The position numbers and the translations under genes are program-made. Shown piece by piece: positions 22,689 to 31,179 of a stretch of 64,000 nt of DNA. A model generated the notes under the pieces. It did not search any database. It was not told the DNA's origin and saw nothing but the letters and a program-made list of their open reading frames with translations. The stretch comes from Diplonema japonicum (taxonomy: Eukaryota > Euglenozoa > Diplonemea > Diplonemida > Diplonemidae), in NCBI GenBank assembly GCA_964019335.1, contig OZ025718.1, forward strand, positions 428,323 to 492,322, written 5' to 3'. Position 1 is the stretch's first letter. Each line of letters begins with the position of its first letter.

Positions 22689-25600
22689 TTACCAAACAGA
22701 GCGGGGTTCCACTGGTGGTGGTTGCAGTTGTTGCTGGGCTGCGATCTCCTCCTTGTTACGCTGCAGCTGCTGCTGCCTGGTATCGTAACCCCGTTTGTTG
22801 TGCAGCCCGATGGTGACAACGATGAAGAGCACAATAGCTAAGTCAAGGATGCTTAACACGATTCCCAAAGAGTGCAACGCGTGCCCTATCTGTTTCAGTC
22901 TTTCCTTGTCACACGTTATCCCAGGCACGCACAACTCGTCTGCGTTGGCCTCCTCGAAGATCCTCGAGCCGAGGTTCTGCTGCAGCAAAATGAATGGCTG
23001 CAGCAACGCACCCAAAGCACACCCCAGCATGCACATACGGTTCAGAATGTCGAATAGTGAGCACACGGCAAACACACTCCCAAAGACCAGCGGTGCCAGC
23101 AGATACACCCAGCTCATCCCCGAGATCGCAAGAAACTCATCGTGCGAGCTGCACGCGTTGGGCAGCAGCTTGTCGACATCCATTCTGTACGGCTCGTACT
23201 CGTTCCAGTACGCGGAGTAGAACCCAAGAGACAGCAAGGACACCAAGATAATCGCAAAGGAACAACTCAAGATATACAGACGCGACCGTCGGCTGAAGTA
23301 GTTGGCGTCTGCCTCGTCTTCATCCAGTTTTTCCTCTTCGTCTTCCTCTTCTTCCTCCTCCTGTTCTTTTTCCAACTCCTCCGTTACGCCTGCTCCATGC
23401 TCCTGGTATTCATGGTTGGCATTGTCTGCCCCCCCACCACGACCATTTGCACTACTCCTTTGTCTGTCACCACCTTTTTTCTTAGATCCAAGTTTTGCGA
23501 TGCCGCTCACCAAGGCGCCCAAGACCACATTGGCGCCCAACGACACAGCCGATGCGGCGCCTGCTGTCTGGACTGTTGCCGAAGCATCCGCCAGCTCCTC
23601 GGGGGTGATCTCTTTCGGGAAGGCTGCTGTGTCTTCACCCGCAACCACTGCCACGGCAGCCTGTACTGCCTCGAGGACAGCTTCTAGTGCCTGCGGGGAT
23701 CCTGGGTTGAGGGTGGGTTCTTGCGTTGGCGGTGCTTCTGTAGGTGGGGCCGGGGTGGGTGCAATTGTAGGGCCATGTGTTGCGGGCACTGAGGTAAGAG
23801 GTGCAGACGTAGGCGGGCTTTGCGTTAATGGTGCTAGTGTATCGGGTCCTTGTGTGGGTTCGGCTGTAGGGGTAGGTGTTACGGGAGCAGACGTGTCGGG
23901 TGCAGAAGTATCAGGAGGCAGGGTGGGTGTCATTGCAGGGGCGGGTGTGTCGGGTGCCTTTGTAGCAGGTGGTGTCGTGTCAGGGGGTGCAGTGTTTGGA
24001 GCAAGCGTGTCGGGTGCCGAGGTAGGAGCTGATGTATCAGGACCAGGGGCTGGAGTGGGTGGCGATGTATCGGGTGCGGGCGTAGTAGGTACAGGTGTTG
24101 TACCAGGCACAAGGGTATCAGGTGCGGGAGTGTCAGGTGCAGGCGTGTTTGGAGCGAGTGTGTTAGGAGCTGGAGTAACAGGTGCTGGTGTATCGGGTGC
24201 CGGTGTAACAGGTGGCGTACCAGGTGCTAATGTATCAGGTGCTGGTGTAACAGGTGGCGTTACAGGGGCTAGTGTATCAGGTGCTGGTGTTACAGGTGGC
24301 GTAACAGGGGCTGGTGTATCAGGTGCTGGTGTTACGGGGGTATTCGGTACTAAGGTGCTCGGCGCAAGTGTATCAGGTATTGGCGCAGGGGCTGCTGTGT
24401 CAGGTGCGGGGGTTTGAGGTACGGGAGTATCAGGCTCAGAGGTATCAGGAGAAGGAGTATCAAGATCAATAGGTGCATCTTCGGGTGCATCGGGTTCAGA
24501 GGTGGCTGGTGCAGGTGTTTCGGGAATGGGTGTGAGGGGGCTAGAGGTTGGTGTCGCAGTAGGTGGTGCGTTTGTTGGTGGTGCATTTGTTGGTGTCGCA
24601 GTAGGTGGTGCATTTGTTGGTGTCACAGTAGGTGGTGCATTTGTTGGTGGTGCGTTTGTTAACGGAGGGCTGGGAGGGGTTAGAGTAGATGGTGCAATCG
24701 TTGGAGGAACAGGGGTTGGTGGGGCCAAAGTGGGCGGTGCTGGTGTTGGGGGTGCAGGTGTCGGAGGCGCTGGTGTTGGTGGTGCAGGTGTTGGTGGTGC
24801 GGGTGTCGGGGGCGCTGGTGTTGGCGGTGCGGGTGTTGGGGGCGCTAGTGTTGGTGGGGCAGGTGTTGGTGGTGCGGGTGTCGGGGGCGCTAGTGTCGGA
24901 GGAGCTGGTGTTGGCGGTGCTGGGGTGGGGGGCGCTGGGGTGGGCGGGGCCGGGGTGGGCGGAGCTGGTGTTGGGGGTGCAGAGGTCGGAGGTGAGGGTG
25001 TCGGCGGTGCAGGAGTTGGTGGTGCAAGAGTCGGTGGAGCTGGTGTTGGAGGTGCAAGCGTGGGAGGGGATGGTGTAGGCGGGAAAGGTGTGGGAGGTGA
25101 TTGCGTAGACGGTGCGGGTGTTGGAGGCGCGTCAGTTGGCGGTGCATCAGTAGGTGGGGTTGTTGGAGGGGATGCAGTCGGTGCGGCCGTGTTTGGTGCT
25201 GGTGTGAGCGGTATCGAAGTTGGTGGTGCCTGTGTAGGTGGCGCCGGAGACGGAGGTGCAGCAGTGGATGGGGCAAGAGTGGGCGGCGCTTGGGTGGGTG
25301 GTGCTTGGGTAAGAGGCGCAGGCGTAGGAGGGGAAGGCGTTGGCGGAGAAAGTGTGGGAGGTACTGGTGTGGGTGGTGATATTGTGGGAGGTGCCGAAGT
25401 GGGCACTGCAGTTAACGGGGGATTTGTTGCCGGTGCCTGTGTTGGCGGTGATGGCGTAGGTGGGAACGGCGTCGGTGGTGCTGCAGTAGGAGGTGCAGGC
25501 GTGGGTGGGGCATTTGTTGCGGGCGCAGGGGTTGGAGGCGATGCTGTCGGGACAGCGGTAGGCGGCGCAGGGGTGTCCGGTGCCGAAGTTGAAGGAAAAG

Positions 25601-28319
25601 ATGTAGGGACACTTGTTGGTTCCAACGTAACTGGAGGTTGAGTTGGAGGTGCCAGCGTGGGTGGGCTTAGAGTATCAGGTGCAAACGTGGCAGGATGGTC
25701 TGTCGGTGGGGCCGGTGTCGGCTGCGACGTCACAGGAATTGTCGGTGTGGGTGTCATAAAGAAAGGTGTCAGAGTAGGTGCAAGGGTCGGTGCGAACGTT
25801 GCGTTATCGAAAGACACAGGCATTGGTGTTGTCGCGGCAACAGCTGCAAGAATGGAGCTTCTAGAAGGGGAACACTGCTGAAAGGCATAATCCATAGACT
25901 CACATGTTTGACTCCCCAGCGTTGCAGCTGTTGACGCGATGGAGTATTTCTCGCTGAGCGTGAACCCCACTTGACTGGATACGTTAAGCTGAGCTGACGA
26001 GACCATCATAATGACAGCAATAAGCACTTTGAAGTGCAGCTGGTACTCCAGCTTAGGGCCGGATATGAGCAACAGGCCTACAAGAACGCAGCATTGGAGG
26101 ACCTGAAAGACCTGTATCCACAGCATGACCCCGTAGGTGTTCGAGAATCTGTCCTTGCCCGTCTGGTCGAACTTGGTGAACATGGCGTCGTACCAAGTGG
26201 AGAAGGCGACAAAACCAATCATCCCTATGATGAGCATGAAGATGCCAAGCAGCACTGCCAAGAACTTCGAGAGAAAGGGGTACATCCGAAGAAGCGATGC
26301 GAGCAAAACCAACGGCTTCATCAGCTTTGCACAATCAACCTTGTCAGGCGGTGCAAAGTCCAACAGAAGCCCCTCGTCACCCAGATTGTTCTCCAAGTCA
26401 CGGTCCATAGAAGCCATATTCTGCTCAGTGTTGCCGCTGTTCTCTGCGGCCATGGCTCCAATCCCAACGGCTGCTAACTTTAACGCTGCGCTTCTGCTAA
26501 GCCATTGTGGCTTTACCTTTTTTTCTATCCTCAAAAGTGCCTTTCCAAGTGCGATGTGAAAGTTCTCGAACAACTGGTGCACATCACCATGGTGCGCGTC
26601 CAACAGCTCGTGCAAATCAGTAGAATGGTCGTTGGCCGTAGAGAGGGACTTGGTTGCCGTCTGTTTGATTGAGACGTTCGAGGCTCCCGGAAAGAGCTGG
26701 TGGAAAATCGCGTTCTGTGAATTGACAAGGTCCTCCATGACACTGCCTGTCGTATGCGGGGTTTCTTGGAGTGTCTCTGCAGAGACAACCGGCACAAACA
26801 CAATGTCGGAAATGGTACTTGGCAGTGAATGGTGCACAGTGGCAATAACTACATCCAACGTGGGCACCTTCACCCGATGCACATGCTCAATATAACTATC
26901 GAGGTCCAAGTCGATGCTTACTTCCCGTACGTTCTCAAGGCTGTAACTAGCTAGGAAAGAGTTGAGGGGCCCTTCGATCTGGCTAACGATGTCCCGCAAG
27001 GCTGTCGGGACGTTCGTGGCCGCAGAGGTGTCGATGGTCAAGTCACCCAACATGTGTTTCACGCTTTGGATAAGATGGTTTTGCATCGAGCTGTCAAAGG
27101 TCAGCTCATAGATCTTGAGTCCTGCCTTGTCGGCAATGTTCCTAGCGATGAGAGGGACAATATCGTTGATGGAGCGCAGCTGCAGCTGAATGATGTCATT
27201 AGCCAGTGCGTCCTCGAGCTTCAGATGCTTCTTCATAAATGTGCCCGCCAACCTTTTTGTGGCGTCACAGATGCATTTCACCTTCAAGGAAACCTTTACA
27301 TCTGCGAAGTCGATGTTGTTGATGGGTGCCGTGTCTTCCTCAGGTGGCGCTATTGCATGTTCCTTGATTTTTGTTATCACTGCGGGCACCGTCTCCACAT
27401 GCGCATTCTCCAAGCAACCCATGACGTCTGCGCTGTACTGCCTGATGTGCGTCACAGCTGCGGGAGATGCCACGTCCAGCGCCTTCGCACCGTTCACAAT
27501 GGTGCAGACAATGTCCATGTCTATGTAGCCCAATTTTTTCTGCAGCTTGGCGTGCACTGAACTGATGAAGCTTGTAGCAAAGCAATTGACCTCCTCGAGC
27601 TGTGCTTCGTACAGCCTGCTGATCGTCGTCAGCAGCATGTCTTTGTACTCTTCAGGAAGATCCGAGTCCTCCAGCTGATGGAGCTGCGGCAGTATTGTCT
27701 GCATGCTGAGCTCGTCTTGCGATGCATCTTTGCACCCGCAGACATACTCTTTCACGATTGAGTTCATCTTATCATTCATGTCCAGCATGGAGGGCACGCC
27801 GGGGGGCTCGTAGGCGTCAAAAGGCTTGTTGAGCTTCATGTTCGGGGGTGGGTGGAAGCCAAGCCATAAGAGAAAGACAAGGTGGAGGAAGATGGATGAA
27901 GGCACCAACGACAGCAAGATCTCGATGTTGGAGATGATGCTCATCTGGTTGAGGCATTGCAGCTTGTAGTGCATGTTGTTGAGGGTGGGCAACATGAATG
28001 CGAGCTGGAACACAGTAAGAGTGACGGATAGGAACACGTGGATAATATGCGTGCTCCACATCTTGAAAGGGCGTACCCCAGTGGCGAACAGCTTTCCCGC
28101 CACAAACACGTTGAACAGGACGAAGTACCAATGCAGCAGGTTCATCGAGACAAACAGGTCTTTAGCCTCACCGCATGCCACACCTACCCATTTGAACCAG
28201 AAGATGCCCCAGAACACGACAGCCGCAACAGACACAATGGTGTTAAGCCCCTGCACTATGATAAAGCCTGTAAAAAAAGATTTCCGAATAGCGGCATCTC
28301 GCTTTTCTTTTTGGTCCAT
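22689..28319 (-). CDS. Giant multi-pass membrane protein with Pro/Thr-rich repeat stalk
   Basis: An uninterrupted frame of 1876 residues. I choose the Met at 28319 because CACCACAG ends 10 nt upstream; an in-frame Met nine codons earlier precedes that acceptor. Five or so hydrophobic helices fill residues 15-160. About 500 soluble residues follow, rich in Asp/His/Ile with helical segments. A second hydrophobic cluster (about 670-800) precedes a stalk of roughly 700 residues dominated by PPTPAPPT and DTPAP repeats. An acidic cytoplasm-like stretch and four more hydrophobic helices end the protein. The stalk is mucin-like and probably O-glycosylated, so it should face outside the cell. The last codons read GTTTG followed by GTAAGT, a strong donor, and a T-rich stretch ending CCAG at about 22,645 could start one more exon. 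No known family is recognised. Confidence 0.85.
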   Translation of the reverse strand: MDQKEKRDAAIRKSFFTGFIIVQGLNTIVSVAAVVFWGIFWFKWVGVACGEAKDLFVSMNLLHWYFVLFNVFVAGKLFATGVRPFKMWSTHIIHVFLSVTLTVFQLAFMLPTLNNMHYKLQCLNQMSIISNIEILLSLVPSSIFLHLVFLLWLGFHPPPNMKLNKPFDAYEPPGVPSMLDMNDKMNSIVKEYVCGCKDASQDELSMQTILPQLHQLEDSDLPEEYKDMLLTTISRLYEAQLEEVNCFATSFISSVHAKLQKKLGYIDMDIVCTIVNGAKALDVASPAAVTHIRQYSADVMGCLENAHVETVPAVITKIKEHAIAPPEEDTAPINNIDFADVKVSLKVKCICDATKRLAGTFMKKHLKLEDALANDIIQLQLRSINDIVPLIARNIADKAGLKIYELTFDSSMQNHLIQSVKHMLGDLTIDTSAATNVPTALRDIVSQIEGPLNSFLASYSLENVREVSIDLDLDSYIEHVHRVKVPTLDVVIATVHHSLPSTISDIVFVPVVSAETLQETPHTTGSVMEDLVNSQNAIFHQLFPGASNVSIKQTATKSLSTANDHSTDLHELLDAHHGDVHQLFENFHIALGKALLRIEKKVKPQWLSRSAALKLAAVGIGAMAAENSGNTEQNMASMDRDLENNLGDEGLLLDFAPPDKVDCAKLMKPLVLLASLLRMYPFLSKFLAVLLGIFMLIIGMIGFVAFSTWYDAMFTKFDQTGKDRFSNTYGVMLWIQVFQVLQCCVLVGLLLISGPKLEYQLHFKVLIAVIMMVSSAQLNVSSQVGFTLSEKYSIASTAATLGSQTCESMDYAFQQCSPSRSSILAAVAATTPMPVSFDNATFAPTLAPTLTPFFMTPTPTIPVTSQPTPAPPTDHPATFAPDTLSPPTLAPPTQPPVTLEPTSVPTSFPSTSAPDTPAPPTAVPTASPPTPAPATNAPPTPAPPTAAPPTPFPPTPSPPTQAPATNPPLTAVPTSAPPTISPPTPVPPTLSPPTPSPPTPAPLTQAPPTQAPPTLAPSTAAPPSPAPPTQAPPTSIPLTPAPNTAAPTASPPTTPPTDAPPTDAPPTPAPSTQSPPTPFPPTPSPPTLAPPTPAPPTLAPPTPAPPTPSPPTSAPPTPAPPTPAPPTPAPPTPAPPTPAPPTLAPPTPAPPTPAPPTLAPPTPAPPTPAPPTPAPPTPAPPTPAPPTPAPPTPAPPTLAPPTPVPPTIAPSTLTPPSPPLTNAPPTNAPPTVTPTNAPPTATPTNAPPTNAPPTATPTSSPLTPIPETPAPATSEPDAPEDAPIDLDTPSPDTSEPDTPVPQTPAPDTAAPAPIPDTLAPSTLVPNTPVTPAPDTPAPVTPPVTPAPDTLAPVTPPVTPAPDTLAPGTPPVTPAPDTPAPVTPAPNTLAPNTPAPDTPAPDTLVPGTTPVPTTPAPDTSPPTPAPGPDTSAPTSAPDTLAPNTAPPDTTPPATKAPDTPAPAMTPTLPPDTSAPDTSAPVTPTPTAEPTQGPDTLAPLTQSPPTSAPLTSVPATHGPTIAPTPAPPTEAPPTQEPTLNPGSPQALEAVLEAVQAAVAVVAGEDTAAFPKEITPEELADASATVQTAGAASAVSLGANVVLGALVSGIAKLGSKKKGGDRQRSSANGRGGGADNANHEYQEHGAGVTEELEKEQEEEEEEDEEEKLDEDEADANYFSRRSRLYILSCSFAIILVSLLSLGFYSAYWNEYEPYRMDVDKLLPNACSSHDEFLAISGMSWVYLLAPLVFGSVFAVCSLFDILNRMCMLGCALGALLQPFILLQQNLGSRIFEEANADELCVPGITCDKERLKQIGHALHSLGIVLSILDLAIVLFIVVTIGLHNKRGYDTRQQQLQRNKEEIAAQQQLQPPPVEPRSVW
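23700..25830 (-). repeat. Coding Pro/Thr minisatellite
   Basis: On the plus strand the region is a long run of GGTG-type triplet blocks (GGTGCTGGTGTTGGTGG and variants). On the minus strand it encodes PPTPAPPT units that grade into DTPAP units toward the protein C-terminus. Strong G/C strand asymmetry is obvious. Confidence 0.9.
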
Positions 28320-28397
28320 AAGAACCCTCCTGTGGTGCATGAACAAACAAGTACTACATGAAATAACAAAACTGGGGTGAGCCCATAAGGACCTCCT

Positions 28398-28610
28398 TCA
28401 TTCAGCTCGCTCGATCTCCTCCAATGTAGGGGGCACATAGCCACAGTCTCCTTCAGGCAGCGCCTCATCTTCTTGCACAGCAGGTGCAGCAAAGCAACTT
28501 AAAGAACTAAAAAAAGATTTTTTTGTAGGTGGAACGGGTACTGGGTTTGGCACATAAGTTCTCAGGTTCTGCTTACCGCTTGTCGGGTGCAGCATCGCCG
28601 CTGCATGCAT
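28398..28610 (-). CDS. Small hypothetical protein (70 aa)
   Basis: A 70-residue frame lies between two large genes and ends CGYVPPTLEEIERAE. It is supported by composition and by an upstream pyrimidine-rich stretch ending CCATTACAG, 16 nt before the ATG. It has Pro/Val and Lys/Phe/Ser segments and an acidic C-terminus, with no signal peptide or membrane helix. No family is recognised. The gap to the next gene's ATG is only about 80 nt, which fits a shared precursor transcript. Confidence 0.5.
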   Translation of the reverse strand: MHAAAMLHPTSGKQNLRTYVPNPVPVPPTKKSFFSSLSCFAAPAVQEDEALPEGDCGYVPPTLEEIERAE

Positions 28611-28838
28611 GCTTTTCTCCAGACACCTGTAATGGGTTCAACAAGGACAGAAGCGCAAATGGGTAAAAACAACAGAAACTGATTGAACACCATGATGAAA
28701 TTGATGAAGCTACTGATGTGCTTATATAAACACTAAGTAAAGGGGTGTGTTTGGTGTGGAGAATGAGAAGGAGAAAGGAAAAGGCGAAATAAAGATCGAA
28801 AGTATGTCAGAAGAAATGGGAGGGAGGGGTAGAGGGAC

Positions 28839-30560
28839 CTACTCTACAACTTTCTTCCTCCTAATGATCTTCTTCTTCTTGGGAGGGGGTGCGTCCTCTG
28901 CGAGCTTCATGGAGGTGAGGGGGTCTTGTTTCCGCTTGACGCGCTTCTTCTTGAGTTGTTTCTTAGCCCTAACCTGGTTGTTCTCGTCGGAGTCGGAACC
29001 GGACAGGTTCTCCGCAACAGGTTCTTCGATGACCATCTTACCTGTCACTTTGGTGTCCATGTAATCTGGAATGAAGGACCTGCTGGCTGCCATGCCAGCG
29101 TCGCGAGAGGAAACTGGGGCTAAGTGCTGAAGTGCCGCGAGGTCCTGAGGGTTCTCTGCAAAATGCTTCTTCAGTGCCTCGGACGTTATGGCTTCTTTCA
29201 CAAGCTCCTTTGCCTTTGCTTCCTTGATGGCTTTCTTCTTGATGCCGTTCAGCGCGTCGTCGGTCCTGTACCGCATCTTGAGCACCTCTGCCGTGTCCTT
29301 CATGATCTCGTGTTGTGTCACGACTTGCCCTTTGCTTGACAAGTAGTTGTTCAGGTACTCCAGCCATGCACTGTCTTGCTTCTTGTGGAGGAACGACACC
29401 GCCATGCCAGACTTACCGCCTCTCCCTGTCCTCCCTATGCGGTGGATGTACGATTTGCATGAATCCTCGTCCAGCGTACCTGTGATGTCGAAGTTCACGA
29501 CTGCAGACACTTCACGGAAGTCGATCCCACGTGACATGCTGTACTCCGTGTCCTTCGGGGCCTTGCTGTCAGGCTTTCTGTCGGCCTTCTTCACCGACTC
29601 CTCAGTCGCAATGAGGTACTGGTACTCCCCCATGTTAAACTGCGCCACAATGTGGTTTCTGCTGTTCAACGGGATGTTGCTGTTCAGCACGACGGCGCGC
29701 ACCCCGAACTTGTCGAGGAACAGCTTCAGCTTGTAGGCCTTGTCCACGTTGTCCACGAACAGCAGCACTTTGCCCTTCACGTAGTTGAACCTTATAAGCC
29801 CGTACAGGTAGCAATACCGTTCCGAGTCGTCGTAAACGGTGACGGCGTGCTGGGAGATGTTCGGCAGGGTGTTGGTCACAGGTCTTGTGGGCTGACCATC
29901 GTCCTCCTCGTCGTCGTCCTCCTCCTCCAGCTTGATGACCATCGGCTTGTTAAGGATGAGCCTCTTGAGCTCCAGGACGCCAGGAGAAAGAGTAGCGGAC
30001 ATCAAGAAGGACTGCGCGACGGCGGGGTACATGCACCGGATCCTGCGCACAGTGGGGTGCGAGAGGAGTGCGTCTGCCTCGTCAGTGACGCAAACTTCCA
30101 CGTTGGTGATGTCGATCTCCTTGTCCTTCGCACGCTGCAGGACGGTGCTGGGGGTGCCAACGCATATCTCGCACTTCCCGCTGATGGCGCCCTCGTCCGA
30201 CAGGTTCACTACCCCTAAAACACCCCCGCAATGCTTCAATATGCTTCTGTAGTGGTCCACCACCTGGCTGCACAATTCCTTGCTCGGTACCAGCACAAGA
30301 CCTCTTACCCCTTTCGTTTTGACTTGACGTGTTAGCAGTTTATGGCACATTGGCAAGCTGTATGCCGCGGTTTTCCCACTCCCCGTCCCTGCCCTGGCCA
30401 GGATGTCCTTCCCCGCCATTGCCAGTGGTATCGTGCTCTCTTGGATCAATGTGGGCTTCTTGAACTTCAGTGTCTTCAACCCGTGCAGCAGGCTGCTGTT
30501 AAGCCCGAAGTCTTTCCACTCCTTCGAGCCCTCGTCGGCCATCATCGATGCCAAAGACAT
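28839..30560 (-). CDS. DDX56: DEAD-box RNA helicase DDX56/DBP9
   Basis: Single exon, 573 residues. The order is typical of the DBP9/DDX56 family, which acts in the nucleolus in 60S ribosomal subunit assembly. A Q-motif region (KKPTLIQESTIPLAM) precedes motif I ARAGTGSGKTAAYSLP; then come VRGLVLVPSKELCSQV, CVGTPSTVLQ, motif II TDEADALLS, motif III SFLMSATLS, and YVKGKVLLFVDNVDKAYKLK. The helicase C domain has RGIDFREVSAVVNFD and YIHRIGRTGRGG. After the core, a DDX56-type tail (KKAIKEAKAKELVKEAI ... LKKHFAENPQDLAALQHL ... FIPDYM) ends in a Lys-rich nucleolar-type sequence. The acidic insert (LEEEDDDEEDDG) in the linker is family-typical. The gene appears intact. Confidence 0.95.
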   Translation of the reverse strand: MSLASMMADEGSKEWKDFGLNSSLLHGLKTLKFKKPTLIQESTIPLAMAGKDILARAGTGSGKTAAYSLPMCHKLLTRQVKTKGVRGLVLVPSKELCSQVVDHYRSILKHCGGVLGVVNLSDEGAISGKCEICVGTPSTVLQRAKDKEIDITNVEVCVTDEADALLSHPTVRRIRCMYPAVAQSFLMSATLSPGVLELKRLILNKPMVIKLEEEDDDEEDDGQPTRPVTNTLPNISQHAVTVYDDSERYCYLYGLIRFNYVKGKVLLFVDNVDKAYKLKLFLDKFGVRAVVLNSNIPLNSRNHIVAQFNMGEYQYLIATEESVKKADRKPDSKAPKDTEYSMSRGIDFREVSAVVNFDITGTLDEDSCKSYIHRIGRTGRGGKSGMAVSFLHKKQDSAWLEYLNNYLSSKGQVVTQHEIMKDTAEVLKMRYRTDDALNGIKKKAIKEAKAKELVKEAITSEALKKHFAENPQDLAALQHLAPVSSRDAGMAASRSFIPDYMDTKVTGKMVIEEPVAENLSGSDSDENNQVRAKKQLKKKRVKRKQDPLTSMKLAEDAPPPKKKKIIRRKKVVE

Positions 30561-31079
30561 CTGTTCGAGTCTCCTTCCCCTGTGGTGTCCTCAATGCAAG
30601 GGTCAGATGTGCGTTGTGAAAAAAAATAAAAGGGAAACGGGGATTAAAGAAAATAGAACGCTTTGGCAGCTGAAGGTCGTGGTCCTCTTCGTTCATAGTT
30701 AGCAGGGCAGCAAGTTGTCTTCAAGACCTTTACTAATTATGGTTCCTATATTTTTTTTTTTCTGCCCTCAAGCGTATTATAATTCTCATTGAAAATGAAC
30801 ATCTGGCTAGCAGGAGGAAAATAAAGAGGGGAGTGCAAAAAGAATTCTCAAATGGGAATAAAAAGGGGGCAGGTGGGTGTGAAGAAGAAAGGGCAAGGGA
30901 GAGTGGAGGTAATAACGTTGTACTTCTTTTAAAAAAAGGGGGGGGGTAAAGAAGATGGAAATAAAAGAAAAAGAAGAAAAAAACCCTGTCCCTAACCACA
31001 GAAGGCTAGTGTTCTGTGATGCCCACCCTTTTATTGTGTTACCTTGGTCAGAGGACCAAAACATTGCTTCTTTAAATTG

Positions 31080-31130
<51 letters not shown>

Positions 31131-31179
31131 GTTAACACTTTAGGTACAAAGTACCGAGCTTACAAAGATGAAGGCATGT
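30561..31179. other. Intergenic, low complexity
   Basis: Short unique sequence (30,600-30,740) is followed by purine-rich DNA, a G run near 30,940 and a T run of about 43 at 31086-31128. The T run lies on the 3' side of the downstream minus-strand gene. No coding frame is supported. Confidence 0.55.

Noticed and set aside
24502-25641. 379-residue plus-strand Gly-Val-Gly-Gly-Ala frame
   Set aside because: It is the shadow of the Pro/Thr repeat of the minus-strand membrane protein.
28719-28732. TATA box for the 70-aa gene (TTTATATAAGC on minus strand)
   Set aside because: A single AT-rich match in DNA full of such strings; the acceptor beside the ATG is better evidence of how the mRNA is made.
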